From Pegoplata infirma (lineage: Eukaryota; Arthropoda; Insecta; Diptera; Anthomyiidae): DNA of 64,000 nt. Below the pieces are notes generated by a model, which did no database searches, was not told the origin of the DNA, and saw only the letters and a list, made by a program, of their open reading frames with translations. Positions 33,441-45,239 of this stretch are shown piece by piece; position 1 is the stretch's first letter; each line of letters begins with the position of its first letter. Both the position numbers and the translations under genes were made by a program. Location: positions 229,312,023 to 229,376,022 of the forward strand of contig OY992536.1 in the NCBI GenBank assembly GCA_963921195.1, read 5' to 3'.

Positions 33441-34288
33441 ATAAGGTGCTGGAGTGAAAACAATTGGTGGGGCTTTGGGGAGACACATTAAATCCGAATA
33501 CTTTGTACTCTCCAAAATTTTGTTGCGCTTTTTATTTCTATTTCCAATCAAATAGTTTCTTTCACTGTATTTACCACAACTTAAAATTCTCAGACCATAT
33601 AAAACTCAGTATTTCATATAAAATCATTGCACGAGTTGTATTTCACCTGCGGCAACTTCTGCAAAAAAAACATGAGGCACGTCTTCTCTTTTTGTTATGG
33701 ATATTTTGTTTTTATTTCGCTTACTGACTGAAAAAAGCCGGCGTTCTAGAACAATAAAAACAACATCACTAAAACAGCAACAAAAGAACAACACATAAGC
33801 AACTGAAAATCATTGGCGTAGAAGGGCCTGTCTGGGTGGGGGGAGTTTGGTTAAGATCTCCTCCAGAAACTGTTTTTGAGGGATTACAAATCATATGGAT
33901 ATATGATAAAAAAAATAAAAATAAATTTTTGTCATGAGAGTCGGTGGGGGGATACCCTCTGACAAATGGTCTTTTCTCCGCCCATGCTTATAGTACATAG
34001 AAGCAACAAAAGTCACGCTTGGCAGCAACAATAAAAAACAATAATATCAACAAAGACAGCAACATAAACAGCAAAAGCAACTGCTGTGATAGTGTTAGTT
34101 AGTTAAAAGTGACGATGTTAGGGCATCCTAAGTTATGTCAGCATCCAGTAATTTGATAGATTTTATTCGTTAAACTGATATCAGTTTAATTTGAACACAG
34201 TTAAGGGCTCGTTAGTCAACTGGTAAAGTAATCAAGTAACAAGTACTTGCTAGATTTTTCTGACGTAACAATTAAAATGCATTAAGCG
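33441..34288. other. Mostly unique DNA
   Basis: No coding homology found. An 87-codon frame (33464-33727) has no recognisable domain and lies in AT-rich DNA. A small hAT-like element lies inside (see 33811). Confidence 0.4.
33811..33986. mobile_element. Probable small hAT-like MITE
   Basis: The ends CATTGGCGTAGAAGGG and CTCCGCCCATG resemble the hAT at 57861-58558 (CATTGGCGTAG). The candidate 8-bp flanks CTGAAAAT and CTTATAGT match at only five positions, so the duplication is not convincing. Confidence 0.5.
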
Positions 34289-34400
34289 TTCAAGTTGAAA
34301 AAATGCAGAAGAAAAATTGAATTTCTAAAAATTATAGACATTTCTGGTATTCCCATACCGGTTTCAAACACTGCAGTTAGTGTTATCATCAGTAGGATTT
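34287..34400 (+). repeat. Direct duplication, first copy
   Basis: A block of about 110 bp (GTTCAAGTTGAAAAAATGCA through GTTAGTGTTATCATCAG) is repeated at about 34722-34830 with only a few differences. The two frames starting there share the same first residues for this reason and are not genes. Confidence 0.75.
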
Positions 34401-34721
34401 TAAATGTCGGATTGTGTTGTTATTGGAAATTGTTTTTTATACATGCGAATATTTATAGTTTCTACAGAATAAATTTTGACAGTTTCCAACACTAAAATTC
34501 TATTTCTAGCAACCTCACCTAATACTTTCTTTCACATTTCTTGTCTCTTACATAATTTTGCAAGAGTTACCAACATGATCTAAAATTGCAGACACAAATG
34601 AAGGAATTTGCATATTCTGTTTCGGAGACGTGCCTAATGGCGACATATTTTGTCAGTAATTTTATTTGTTTTTTTCTGTAAGTACAGATCGAGCTCGGGC
34701 TCTAATTATATTTGTTATAAG

Positions 34722-34830
34722 GGTTCAAGTTGAAAAAATGCAGAAGAAAAATTGAATTTCTAAAAATTATAGACATTTCTGGTATTCCATACCGGTTTCA
34801 AAAACTCCAGTTAGTGTTATCATCAGCATT
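34722..34830 (+). repeat. Direct duplication, second copy
   Basis: Near-identical to 34287-34400, offset by 434-435 bp. The DNA in between is not repeated. A DINE end begins about 50 bp downstream. Confidence 0.75.
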
Positions 34831-34879
34831 AGATTTTCAAGTAAGATGTAACTTCGTGCAAGTTGTAACTTCGTTCACC

Positions 34880-36925
34880 ACTTTTTATACTAGTAATAGA
34901 GGGTATATATAAGTTTGTCATTCCGTTTGTAACTCATCGAAATATCGGTCTGGGACCCGATAGAGTATATATGTTATTGATCAGTGATCGATTCTAAGAC
35001 ATTCTAGCGATGTCCGCCTGTCTGTCCGTCTTTGGAAATGGTGATCACGGCCAAAGTATTAAACATATAGGACTAACTCTAACTGCCCAATCAAATGTAT
35101 GACTGACCCACAATATTTTTTTAGTCCAAACATTTTCCCTGAACACTATCCCCTATCTTTAACTATTAAGGAAGTCACCATACAATTTTTTTTATTTTCT
35201 GTAAATTTGATTAATTTAATCAGCTTCTACCGGTCCAACGGTGCGTCCGAGAGAGGTCAAAAGTGAGATCGACCCTGCCATTTATTTTTACCCTCCAAAA
35301 TTTTTGCAAAACATACCTACGCCCTATCTCCACTCCCTAAGTGGGCTTCCATTCAAAATTACATTTTTATAAATATTTGCTCCAACTGTAATTTGTATGG
35401 GATCCTATTTAGGGAGTGGATTTAGGGCGTAAGTATATTTTAAAAAAATGTTGAAGTATAAAAATAAATGGGGGTCGGTCTCACTAATGACCGCACTCGG
35501 ACGCACCATTGGACCAGTAGAAGCTGATTAAATAAAACAAATTTACAAAAAATAAAAAAAATTTTATGGGGACCGTCTTAATAGTTAAAGATAAGGGGTA
35601 GGTGTGTTCAGAGAAAATGTCTGGACTAAAAAAATATTGTGGGTCGGTCATATATTTGATTGCACTAAGGGCATTCTTAGGGCAGTTAGAACAGTTGGAG
35701 CGAATTTTAAAAATGTCATTTTGTGTGGGAGCCCCCTTAGAATTAGTGATATTAGGTTGTTCCAAAAAAATGTTTAAACGTAAAAATTAATGGGGTCGGT
35801 ATTCGAAATGACTCTTCTATGACGCACCTTTGGAGCAGTAGAAGTGATTTTAAGATTGGAAAATTACAATAATATTTTTTCAAAAAATTTAAAAAAACAG
35901 TAAAAATCGTTATCCCACGATCCTACTAGGCAAAAATTTTTTTGAATCGATAGAAGTTTTACACAAAAGAATTTCCAAAAAATCAAAGAGTACATACATT
36001 TTCAAAAATGAGATTTAAATTTTAAAATTAAGAAGCTGATTAAATAAAACAAAGTAAAGGAGCAAACTGCCAATTTTTAAAAATTCGATATCTTTTAAAC
36101 AGGTCATACAAAAAATCTGAAAATTTACCACGAAGGAGTTTTCGAAGGGTACTAAAATCTGTCAACAAATTAGGAAAATCAAAAGAAAAAAATTATTCAA
36201 AGTGTCCGATGTGGCATGGAATGCCCCACATATAAAAGAGTTAGGTGCTTGACTAATTGACTGACTGATTCTTCATCACACAGCCCAAATAACTGAACTT
36301 AGAGACTAAATTTGGTATGTGGGTTCACCTCCCGGAAAATAGATCCACTAACGCCGTGTGTTTAGAAATTCCTTAAAATTTGGAATGTGGGATCCTCCTA
36401 AGAAAAACAAAGTAAAAAAGTTAAATTGATATTGATACCCTCCTCAATTTAATAAATTTTGGTAAAAAAATCCGCGATTTTTTTATTTTTTTGTCAAAAA
36501 ATATGTTCGTACTTGTCTAAATACCAATCGGTGTTCAATTTTGTTCACATATGTCAACCAGCAGCCGAATTAAAGCATTTCGTATTTTTAGGTTATGATG
36601 AATGTACCAAAATTTTTGAGGTGTCCTTACATTTTCGTTTCATAACTTTTGAACCACTGAACCAATATTGCTCAAATGCAATACCAAACTGTTCGGGAGA
36701 ACTTCCAATAAATATGTTTCAGTCATCTCCGTGTAATATTTTGGCCGTGATCGCCATTTCCACAGACAGACAGACGGACATCGCTAGAATGTCTTAAAAT
36801 CGATCGGGGATCATAAGTGTATATACTTTATGGGGTCCCAGACCGATATTTCGATGAGTTACAAACGGAATGACAAACTTTTATATACCCTCTATCACTA
36901 ATTTTAAGTGGAGGGTATAAAAAGT
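34880..36925. mobile_element. Paired, outward-facing DINE-1 ends with a foldback core
   Basis: The left end reads TTTTTATACTAG...GAGGGTATATATAAG with TTTGTCATTCCG. The right end is its inverse, finishing TACCCTCTATCACTAATT and GTGGAGGGTATAAAAAG. The terminal 170 bp or so are inverted repeats, including the GTCCGTC/GACGGAC tracts and GGAAATGGTGATCACGGCC. Inside is a foldback of about 620 bp centred near 35380, then DINE body sequence (TAACTTTTGAACCACTG) to the right. A V-like tail (GGCATGGAATGCCCC) is at about 36212. This may be a double insertion or a composite that moves as a unit. Confidence 0.65.
35070..35690. repeat. Imperfect palindrome inside the paired DINE
   Basis: The left-arm phrases GACTGACCCACAATATTTTT, CAGCTTCTACCGGTCCAA and CGCCCTATCTCCACTCCCTA reappear as complements in the right arm (about 35405-35680). 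The centre lies near 35380. A partial third copy of the right arm follows at about 35790-35850. Frames here (35484-35765 and 35602-35790) are shadows of the repeat. Confidence 0.8.
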
Positions 36926-37750
36926 AGTTCGCCAGATCAACATCAGACGGCACTGCAACAACTGTTTTTTAAAAAATAACAATTCGCGCAATTACAGTAT
37001 GGCCATACATCTTTCTTTTCTTGGTTGGCAGTATTGGCTGAGTGTTGCTTCTTTAAAAACAAAAATGATTTCATTCTTTAAGCCTCTGATTAGCTCTAAT
37101 CTTCTTGTTGTTATTGTCAGTTGAACAACAACTACGATATGTACATGGCTTATGACTTATGGCCATATCAAAAGGTGTTTTTCTTTTTAGTCTTTTTTCA
37201 CGGTTGTGGTCAGAAATAGTAGAAAGAAAAGAATCAGAAAAACCCAGCTACAATGAAAACTCTTCAAATACAAAGAAAAAAAGTAATGTTGCCAGAATTT
37301 TTTTGTATAAAAAATAAAATTAAAAAACCAAACAAAATCATTAAAAGCTTTAGAAAATTTATAAAATGCAAAAAAATAAAAAAAAAATACCCTCTAACAC
37401 ACCACACGTACAGACCAACATGATGATTAAGCATGAAAAAACTTTAGTATCGACTGACTGACTGAATGAATGGATCTATATGGCCTTTAAATATTTTTAG
37501 CTGAATGATTTTAAGAGCTGTCTGCTTTTAAAAAATATATTTTGTTTACGATTTAACTTCAAGAAATGGGGGACAATTTGAAAGTTTGTTCGAATTTTGA
37601 ATACCCTCTGGCAATTTTTTCTTTTTTAAACTCTTTGTTGATACCTGCTGAATTTGATGAAGCTTTAAAAAAAGAAAAAATATTTGTTAATTTACAGTCC
37701 AGAAGCTTCGGTGTGATATGGCTGTTATAAAAATAAAAGAATCGGGAACT
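36926..37750. other. Unique-looking AT-rich DNA
   Basis: No shared repeat, termini or coding homology recognised. Confidence 0.4.
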
Positions 37751-37751
37751 A

Positions 37752-38100
37752 CACTCAAAATAAACTCTTTGTCCAATCAGCAGAAAAATCTGTCTAGGTG
37801 AAATCAGCAGAGAAATCTGTCAACAAAGCAGAAAAATCTTCTGAGCAATCTCCTGGTTTCAGCAGAAAAATTTGCTAAAACTCTGTATTTTCTAAGTTTT
37901 TTTTTTTTCAAAGTGATATTTTTTTTTTTAATTTATACTGTTTTTCAAGAAAAAAACTTCTAAGTTTTTTTTTAAGTTTAAACTTTGAAAAACATTTTGA
38001 AAACAGGATAACTTAACATTTCTGTAAAATTAACAAAACAATCTGTTGTTCTATTTTTTAATTTTGATAACTTTCTGTTTTTGGATTTTAAATTTCACAA
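37752..38100 (+). mobile_element. TIR-W left-end fragment
   Basis: Begins CACTCAAAATAAACTCTTTG after TA and continues with CCAATCAGCAGAAAAATCTG repeats, as W does at 51038. The right end was not found. Confidence 0.6.
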
Positions 38101-38218
38101 AAATAAAAAATAAAAAATACATCTTAAAAAAACTACATCTTAAAAATTAAAAAAAAAAATGCCAAAAGACTATTTCTGTAAGATAACAAATAAACACAAA
38201 AATAAAAGTAATAATTTT

Positions 38219-39244
38219 TAGAGATGGGCAAAGGGTAAATACCCAAATGGTAAATACCCGGTAAAATAGATAAATTGGGTAAAAATGGGTAAATACCCGG
38301 GTATTTAAAAAAAGGTGGGTATAAACTATTTTGCAACCAAATTTAATGAATTTTATATTAAATTTTATTAATAAAAATAAAAATGATTACAGAGCAGTTG
38401 GAAATAAGAACTTAAGTCAATAACTATATTATATTTACATATTTATTTTTGGAACATCACTGTCACTGCCGCTGAATGTTTCATCGTCACTTTCACCACC
38501 AGTGGAAGTGGAAGGTGTTTCCTCAAATGAATTACCAAAATCGATTTCATCCTTAGCCGGTACAATCTTTGGGGAAGTATCCTTTTGTCGTATTTCTTTG
38601 TTGGCGAGATTCCAGTTATGTGCTATAAAACATACTTTTCCGGCATTATCTGCAATTAATCGGTTTCGTTTTTTTTGAGTGGATGAAACTTTGAGTGCTC
38701 AATGAGCGTTCAGTGGCAGCAGAAGTGCATGGAGCAGTCAATATACGAACCGCTATCTTGCTCAATTCTGTGTACACACAAATACTTTTCCACCATGTGG
38801 AAGGAGATATATCTTCAACGCAGCTCCACACGAACTTGTTAGCCCACAAATCCTCTCTAGCTTTATAGTTTGGTAGGTCCACCATTACATTTATTTTCAA
38901 ATTGGTACTCATTTCATAAATAAACTCCCTTGTAGTTAGATAATCGTATGAACTTAAATCGTGCCCTTGACTATTGGGGTCAAGGAAACTAGCGGCCAAT
39001 TGTATTGGTCTAAAAGATATTTCCATCCTTTTATCAAAATAAAAACAAATCCTTTTATCAAAATAAAAACAAATTACTCATTTCAAATGTCGTTTCAGTT
39101 AAATGACAGACAGAGCTTGCCACATATTGTGTTTCAAATGTTTTTTATAAATACCCAAATAAATTCCCAAAAAAGGTATTTATCTTTTATTTACCCGGTA
39201 TTTACCCATACCTCGGGTAAATACCGGGTAGAATCCCATCTCTA
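38219..39244 (-). mobile_element. hAT element with 8-bp target duplication
   Basis: The ends are TAGAGATGGGC on the left and CCCATCTCTA on the right, with an exact ATAATTTT duplication (38211-38218 and 39245-39252). The subterminal regions carry several GGGTAAATACCC motifs, plausible transposase-binding repeats. The element is 1026 bp, so it is a deletion derivative that keeps the 3' end of its transposase gene (minus strand). Related ends occur on non-coding elements at 47692, 49880 and 51533. Confidence 0.9.
38435..39026 (-). pseudogene. hAT transposase, C-terminal part
   Basis: The frame from 39026 encodes 126 residues with FRPIQLAASFLDP (residues 5-17), the paired Trp of STWWK (residues 77-80) and PCTSAATERSLS (residues 99-110). 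These are the features of the hAT dimerisation and catalytic C-terminus. At the 8-A run near 38674 the frame breaks. One base fewer would continue through NRLIADNAGK to an acidic Ser-rich tail, with a stop at 38435. The N-terminal zinc finger and most of the RNase H-like catalytic core are absent. It cannot act alone. The single break in a homopolymer could also be a sequencing error. Confidence 0.85.
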
Positions 39245-39252
39245 ATAATTTT

Positions 39253-39544
39253 ATAAAATAAAAAACAAACAAAAATTAAAAAATTTTAATTATTAATGAA
39301 AACTGAAGAAAAAAATACTAAAAAATGTTGCAAATTTTAAGGGCAAGTTTATACTGTTGCAGAAATATTGGCCAATTAAAAAAAAGTTGTTTTATATATT
39401 TTCAGATGTGGTTTCAATGAAGATGATAATGATGTTATAAACCCTACATTTTTGAGCTAACTACAAAAAAATACAACAGAAGTCCAGAGATTACGAAGTA
39501 TACAAAGAGTGGTAAATAAATTTTAGAAAATAGAAATTAACCAA
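39253..39544. other. AT-rich DNA between hAT and minisatellite
   Basis: Nothing recognised. It may hold the remainder of the W element interrupted at 37752-38218, but I could not confirm this. Confidence 0.35.
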
Positions 39545-40525
39545 ATTTTCCAAAGGAAAAATGTTTCAGAATCTGATACTTTTCCTCTAGAAAAAATGTT
39601 TCAGAGTCTGATACTTTTTCTATAATGTCTCAGAACCTGAGACTTTTCTATAGAAAAAATGTAAATGAATGTGAGACTTTTTCTATAGAAAAAATGTCCC
39701 AGAATCTGAGACTTTTTGTCTCAGAATCTGAGACTTTCTATAGAAAAAATGTCTTAGAATCTGATACTTTTTCTATAGAAAAAATGTGTCCGAATATGAG
39801 ACTTTTTCTATTGAAAAAATGTCTCAGAATCTATAGATTTTTTTCATAAGAAACAATGTCTCAGGTTAGGGGTGGCGGAGCTCAAAATTTTGAACTCCTC
39901 GCATAGACCGTCTGGTCCATAGCAATAAAATGCCTCAGAACTGAGACTTTTTCTATAGAAAAAATGAATCAGAATTTGAGACTTTTTCTATAAAAAATTT
40001 GTCAGAACCTAGAGATTTTTCTATAAATAAAACGTCTCTGAACTGAGACTTTTTAGAAAAAAAATGTGTCGGAATCTGAGACTTTTTCCTATAGAAAAAA
40101 TGTTTCAGAATCAGTGACTTTTTCTATAGAAAAAATGTCTCAGAATCTAAGACTTATTCTACAGGAAAAACGTCTTAGAATCTGAGACTTTTGTAAAGCA
40201 AAAAGTTCTTACAATCTGAGACTTTTTCTATAGAAAAATGTCTTAGAAGCTGAGTTTTTTTATAGAAAAAAATATTGAGTCTGAGACTTTTTCTAAAGAA
40301 ATGATGTCTCAGAAGACTTTTTTAAATTTTTTCAATTAAAATATTTATACTTTCTGAGATATTTTTTATAGAAAAATTCTAAATTTTTTTCTCTAGAAAA
40401 ATTCTCAGATTTTTTCTTTTAAAAATTGTCAGATTTTTTCTTTAGACAAATTATCAAATTTTTCTTAAGAAAAATTCTTAGAGTTTTTTTTTTAGAAAAA
40501 TTCTCGGAATCTGAGCATTTTTTAT
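39545..40525. repeat. 35-bp minisatellite, large array
   Basis: About 25 diverged units of TCAGAATCTGAGACTTTTTC plus TATAGAAAAAATG, each built from two small dyads. The right end, from about 40320, decays into CAGATTTTTTCTTTAGAAAAA variants. A unique insert near 39870-39930 contains GGTGGCGGAGC. The frame at 39625-39849 is a translation of the repeat. Confidence 0.85.
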
Positions 40526-40589
40526 ATAAAAATTCTTTTATCATATTTTGTTAATAACACAGCTCAACATGAAAATGCGTATTGGATTC

Positions 40590-41200
40590 TGGTAAGTGAT
40601 TTAGGTAGTGTTTGCTGCGCTGATTCCAAATCTGCGACCCAAATATGTCCATCACATCAGGATTTTGAGTTATTCGCGGTTTAAAGTGCCGAAAAAGGCC
40701 ATTTTTGACCCTTTTTGAAAGCTTATGATATAAGATCCTGACATGCGATTGACTTGGTATTAAGCTCATTCAAAAGTATGCAATTTTCTCTATAGGTCAA
40801 GATAAAATGTTCTTGGAATTTAATTTTCTAAAATGGCAAAAAAATCATTAACAAAAACCTTCCATTTTTTAAATATTTAGTTTATTTACACAGTGTTTCT
40901 TAACAAATTTCCATACAAACACACACGTAAATATCAGAATTAAAGCACTTGTGGCTAATGATTTTTCCACCATTATTAAAAATTAAATTCCAAGAAATTT
41001 TGATTTTGTCTTAAAGAGAAAATTACGCACTTTCGAATGAGCTTGATATCAAGTCATTCGCATGTCAGAATCTTATTCTATAGGCGCTCGAAAATGGCCA
41101 AAATGGGCCTTTTTTGACACTTTAACCGCGATTTTTTTAAAATTGTGACGTGATAGAAAAATTTGAGTGACCGTTTTGGAATCGGGAAACCAAAACCTAT
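40590..41200. repeat. Foldback element Q
   Basis: The arms at about 40640-40865 and 40945-41165 are diverged inverted repeats (for example TTGACTTGGTATTAAGCTC against GAGCTTGATATCAAGTC). The phrase CCATCACATCAGGATTTTGAG recurs at 56860. I did not find clear termini. Confidence 0.65.
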
Positions 41201-41559
41201 AAACTTTTTTTGGTTTCATTCAAAACGCAGCGACAAACCTCAGATTTGTAGAGCGGTGTAATTATTGTCTGATTGCTAATTTATTTATTTTTATATTACA
41301 TGTATTTATTTCACTTGTTAAATAGTAAAAATTTATGTAATTAAATATTGATTGGGGCAACCATATAACGCTTTTTAAAATTCGATCCCTCCAACCAGTC
41401 AATTTTAACATAAAAATATTCGGTTCTTTTAATAGATTTTTTAGATATTCGGTTCTTTTAATAGATTTTTGCTGGTACATGCAACTAAATTTACCGGTAG
41501 ATGCAACTGAATTATCAGTAGAGGCAACTGAATACAGTGATAGTACGTGGAAACGTGGA

Positions 41560-41770
41560 AAATTTTCAGAACCGTTCTGAAATTTTCCATTTTTTAAAAA
41601 TGTCAATTTATTAAAAAACATGTCACTTTTCATTTTCTTTTTCTTTTTATTTTTTTTTTTAAACTTAAGATGTTTGTCCATCCACACAAAAAAAATTCAG
41701 AAACACGTTCTTCGTTTTTTTCGAAAAAATTGCATTTGAACTTTAAATTTCATAACAATTTTGTACTTTG
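41560..41770 (+). mobile_element. Foldback element V, half-copy
   Basis: Matches V2 from GGAAAATTTTCAGAACC through GTTTGTCCATCCACAC to TAACAATTTTGTA, then stops abruptly at the DINE that starts at 41771. A frame at 41262-41687 (-) crosses this piece and is not a gene. Confidence 0.65.
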
Positions 41771-42469
41771 CTTGTGAGAGTGTTAAATTCGACTGTGTTA
41801 AATTCGACTGTGCCGAATTTTAATACCCTCCAACATATAAAAAAAAGTTTAAAAAATTGCAGGGGCGTTTTTCTTGGGGAAGGGGTCAGTAGGGGTCATT
41901 GGGGGACAGATAAATCCCATGCGGTAAATGTTTAAAAATTCATTTATTATTCTTTTGGAGCTTAATTAATACAATTTTATCATTATTTAAAAACATTTTT
42001 AATATCCACGCCCACAAAAGGGGGGCGGGCAAAAAAAAACATTTTTTTTTATTTCCTGGGTCCAAGTCCAGGACCTTGAACTTTTTCTGACATCAAATTG
42101 TTTCATTTGCTTAACAAAAATACAAAAAAACCTGTGAAAATATGGCGTTTTTCAGAGGTTAGTTAAGTTCTTCAAGGGGGAACTTTTTTCCCCCCGGTCC
42201 GATTTTGCACATTTACGAACTTAAACTGCCTAGGACCAAAACACATATTCCTACCAAACTTGACGAGTCCATCTCTTTTATTTTGGACTGCATCGTGTCT
42301 TATACAGACGGACGGACGGACATACGGACATTCTAGAAAAGTCTTAAAATCGATCATAGATCAATAATATATATATACTTTATGGGGTCCCCGACCGATA
42401 TTTCGATGCGTTACAAACGGAATGACAAAGTGAGTATACCCCCATACTGTAGTTGGAGGGTATAAAAAA
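41771..42469 (+). mobile_element. DINE-1-like element, compact complete copy
   Basis: Begins GAGAGTGTTAAATTCGACTG, then TAATACCCTCC, CCACGCCCACAAAAGGGG, GGACTGCATCGTGTC and the GACGGACGGACATACGG tract. It continues TATACTTTATGGGGTCCC and the final GTAGTTGGAGGGTATAAAAA. This is the cleanest copy of the CACGCCC subtype. It supplies empty sites for the Transib-like insertion (near 42150) and the hAT at 57861 (near 42330). Confidence 0.85.
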
Positions 42470-43584
42470 ATTAAAAAAACTATTAAATTTTTATTAAATT
42501 ATTTACTTAAATTGTTTTTAAAATTTTTAAGTAAATTTATAAGTAAAAAATTACTCAATTTTTGTTTTTAAATTTAAACAAGTGATTACTCAAATTTGTT
42601 TCCTCCAAATTTTTTTCTGTATGATGTAGAATTATTTGGTAAAAATCATGGTGTTTAAGTCTTGATTTATTTAAAAGGGAATTAAACAGTTTATGATTTT
42701 AAGCTTAACTGAAATTGGCTGATTTTCATACCACATATTATACCTGATGTAGGGTTACTAGGTAAAAATCATTGTGTTTAAGTCTTGATTTACTTAAAAA
42801 GGAATTTAACAGTTTATGATTTAAAGCTTAACTATTTTTAAATATTAAAATTTAATGTCTGCAATTGCACAAATATATGCATTTTGCACGTGTTTATAAT
42901 TATTGATTTTGAACAGTGGCTCTCAACTTTTTATTAATCATCGATAAAGATTCTGTGATTCTGAATTTTTGTTCTAGCAACTGTAAAGTGAATGATCCCC
43001 AATTTTTGATATTTTTGCTCTAGCACCTCTAGTTAACAAATAAATTGCAATTTAGGTTTTTTTTAGAAAAATTCTTGTTAGAATGGATTTTTTGAAATTT
43101 TAAGCGATGATCTCCACTTTTTACTATTTTTGCTCGAGCACCTACACTATAGTTAAAAAAATAATTAAAATTACATTTTTAAAGAAGAATTCATGTAAAA
43201 ATTGATTTTTTTTTTTTAATTTTTGGCGATGGCCCCAAAGCTTTTGCTCCAGCACCTTTAGTTAACCAATAAATTGCAATTAATATTTTTTTTTTTTTAA
43301 TTCATATAAAAAAGGATTTTGGAAATTTTCGACGATGTTCTCTAATTTTAGCTATTTTTGCTGTAGCACCTCTAGTTAAGTAATAAATTACAATTCTTGT
43401 TTTTTTTAGAAAAATTCAGGTTAAAATGGGTTTTTGGAAATTTTTAGCGATGATCTCCAATTTTTGCTATTTTTGCTCTATTACTAATAAACTAATAAAT
43501 GCAGTTAAGTATTTTTTTCAACTAAGGTAAAAATGGGTTTGTGGCTATGATCCCCAATTTTCGATATATTTGCTCTAGTTTACA

Positions 43585-44983
43585 TATTTAAAGTTTTTTT
43601 AGAAAAATTCATATAAAATTCTATTTAAAGTTTTTTTTAGAAAAATTTATAATTCACGTTTGGAAATTTTTAGCTATATTTCCTATTTAGCTGTTTTTAA
43701 TGTAGCACCTCTGGTTAACAGATTTAAAAATTTAGGTATAAAGGGATTTTTGGCTATGATCTCCTATTTTCGCTATATTTGCTCCAGTACCACTTATTTG
43801 CTAATAAATTGCAAATAAATTTTTTTTAGAAAAGTTTATGTAGAAAAGTTTTTTTAAGAAGTTTATTTAGAATAGTTTTGGAAATATTTTAGCAATAATG
43901 CCCACTAATAGAATGCAATTAAAGTTTTTGATTTAGAAAAATTCATGTAAATTTGGAAATTTTTAGTTACGATCCCCATTTTTTGCTATTTTTAATCTTG
44001 CTCCTCTAGTTAACTAATGAATTTCAATTAAAATTTGTATTCCTTAAAATCGTGTATAAATGGATTTTTGTAGATTTTTAGCGATGATCTCCTATTTTCA
44101 CTATATTTGCTCTAATACCTCTAATAATTATTTTATAAATAACAACTAAAGTTTTATTTTTAGAAAAGTTTACGTAAAAATTGGTTTTTGCAAGTTTTTA
44201 GTGATGATCCGCAATTTTTGCTCTAGCACAATGGTTTCCAACCTTTGATTCTCGCCCCACTGGAGGGCAATTTGAAGGTTCTTTTTCTATAGTTTTTTAG
44301 AAAAATTCATATAAATTTCTATTTTAAGTTTTTTTTAGAACAAGTTATAATTCACGTTTGGAAATTTTTAGCGATATTTCCTATTTAGCTGTTTTTAATG
44401 TAGCACCTCTGGTTAACAGATTTAAAAATTTAGGTATAAAGGGATTTTTGGCTATGATCTCCTATTTTCGCTATATTTGCTCCAGTACCACTTATTTGCT
44501 AATAAATTGCAAATAAATTTTTTTTTAGAAAAGTTTATGTAGAAAAGTTTTTTTAAGAAGTTTATTTAGAATAGTTTTGGAAATATTTTAGCAATAATGC
44601 CCACTAATAGAAAGCAATTAAAGTTTTTGATTTAGAAAAATTCATGTAAATTTGGAAATTTTTAGTTACGATCCCCATTTTTTGCTATTTTTAATCTTGC
44701 TCCTCTAGTTAACTAATGAATTTCAATTAAAATTTGTATTCCTTAAAATCGTGTATAAATGGATTTTTGTAGATTTTTAGCGATGATCTCCTGTTTTCAC
44801 TATATTTGCTCTAATACCTCTAATAATTATTTTATAAATAACAACTAAAGTTTTATTTTTAGAAAAGTTTACGTAAAAATTGGTTTTTGCAAGTTTTTAG
44901 TGATGATCCGCAATTTTTGCTCTAGCACAATGGTTTCCAACCTTTGATTCTCGCCCCACTGGAGGGCAATTTGAAGGTTCCAG
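43585..44983 (+). repeat. 0.7-kb tandem duplication within S2
   Basis: 43590-44281 and 44290-44981 are near-identical with an offset of about 697 bp. Both end with the first 54 bp or so of the hAT element (CAATGGTTTCCAACC...), so the first copy carries a truncated hAT end at 44229-44282. The duplication therefore happened after the hAT insertion. Confidence 0.85.
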
Positions 44984-45239
44984 GGGGGCTAATTTTCAAG
45001 ATTTTTTTAGTCAAATTAACTACAAAAACTATTTTTTTAGCAAAATTAACAACAATTTTTTTAATTAACTAAAACTTAGCTTAAATGCTTATTTTACAAA
45101 AACTTTGCTAAGCCAGTAGTAATTTTTCATTAGAAACAGAAATTAGAAAAATTAAAAAATTTTTCTTAAGTGTAGGGGGACAAGGCAATTTTTTTAACTT
45201 AAAAGTGGGGCGTGGCTTTAAAAAGGTTGGGAACCATTG
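44928..45239 (+). mobile_element. hAT MITE in S2
   Basis: A 312-bp element with ends CAATGGTTTCCAACCTTT and AAAGGTTGGGAACCATTG. The exact 8-bp duplication is CTCTAGCA (44920-44927 and 45240-45247), which is itself part of the satellite unit. No ORF. Confidence 0.9.

Noticed and set aside
34201..34260. tRNA-like phrase TAGTCAACTGGTAAAG
   Set aside because: Resembles box A only. No box B or cloverleaf follows.
39625..39849. Repetitive 74-residue frame rich in NLRLF
   Set aside because: Direct translation of the 35-bp minisatellite.
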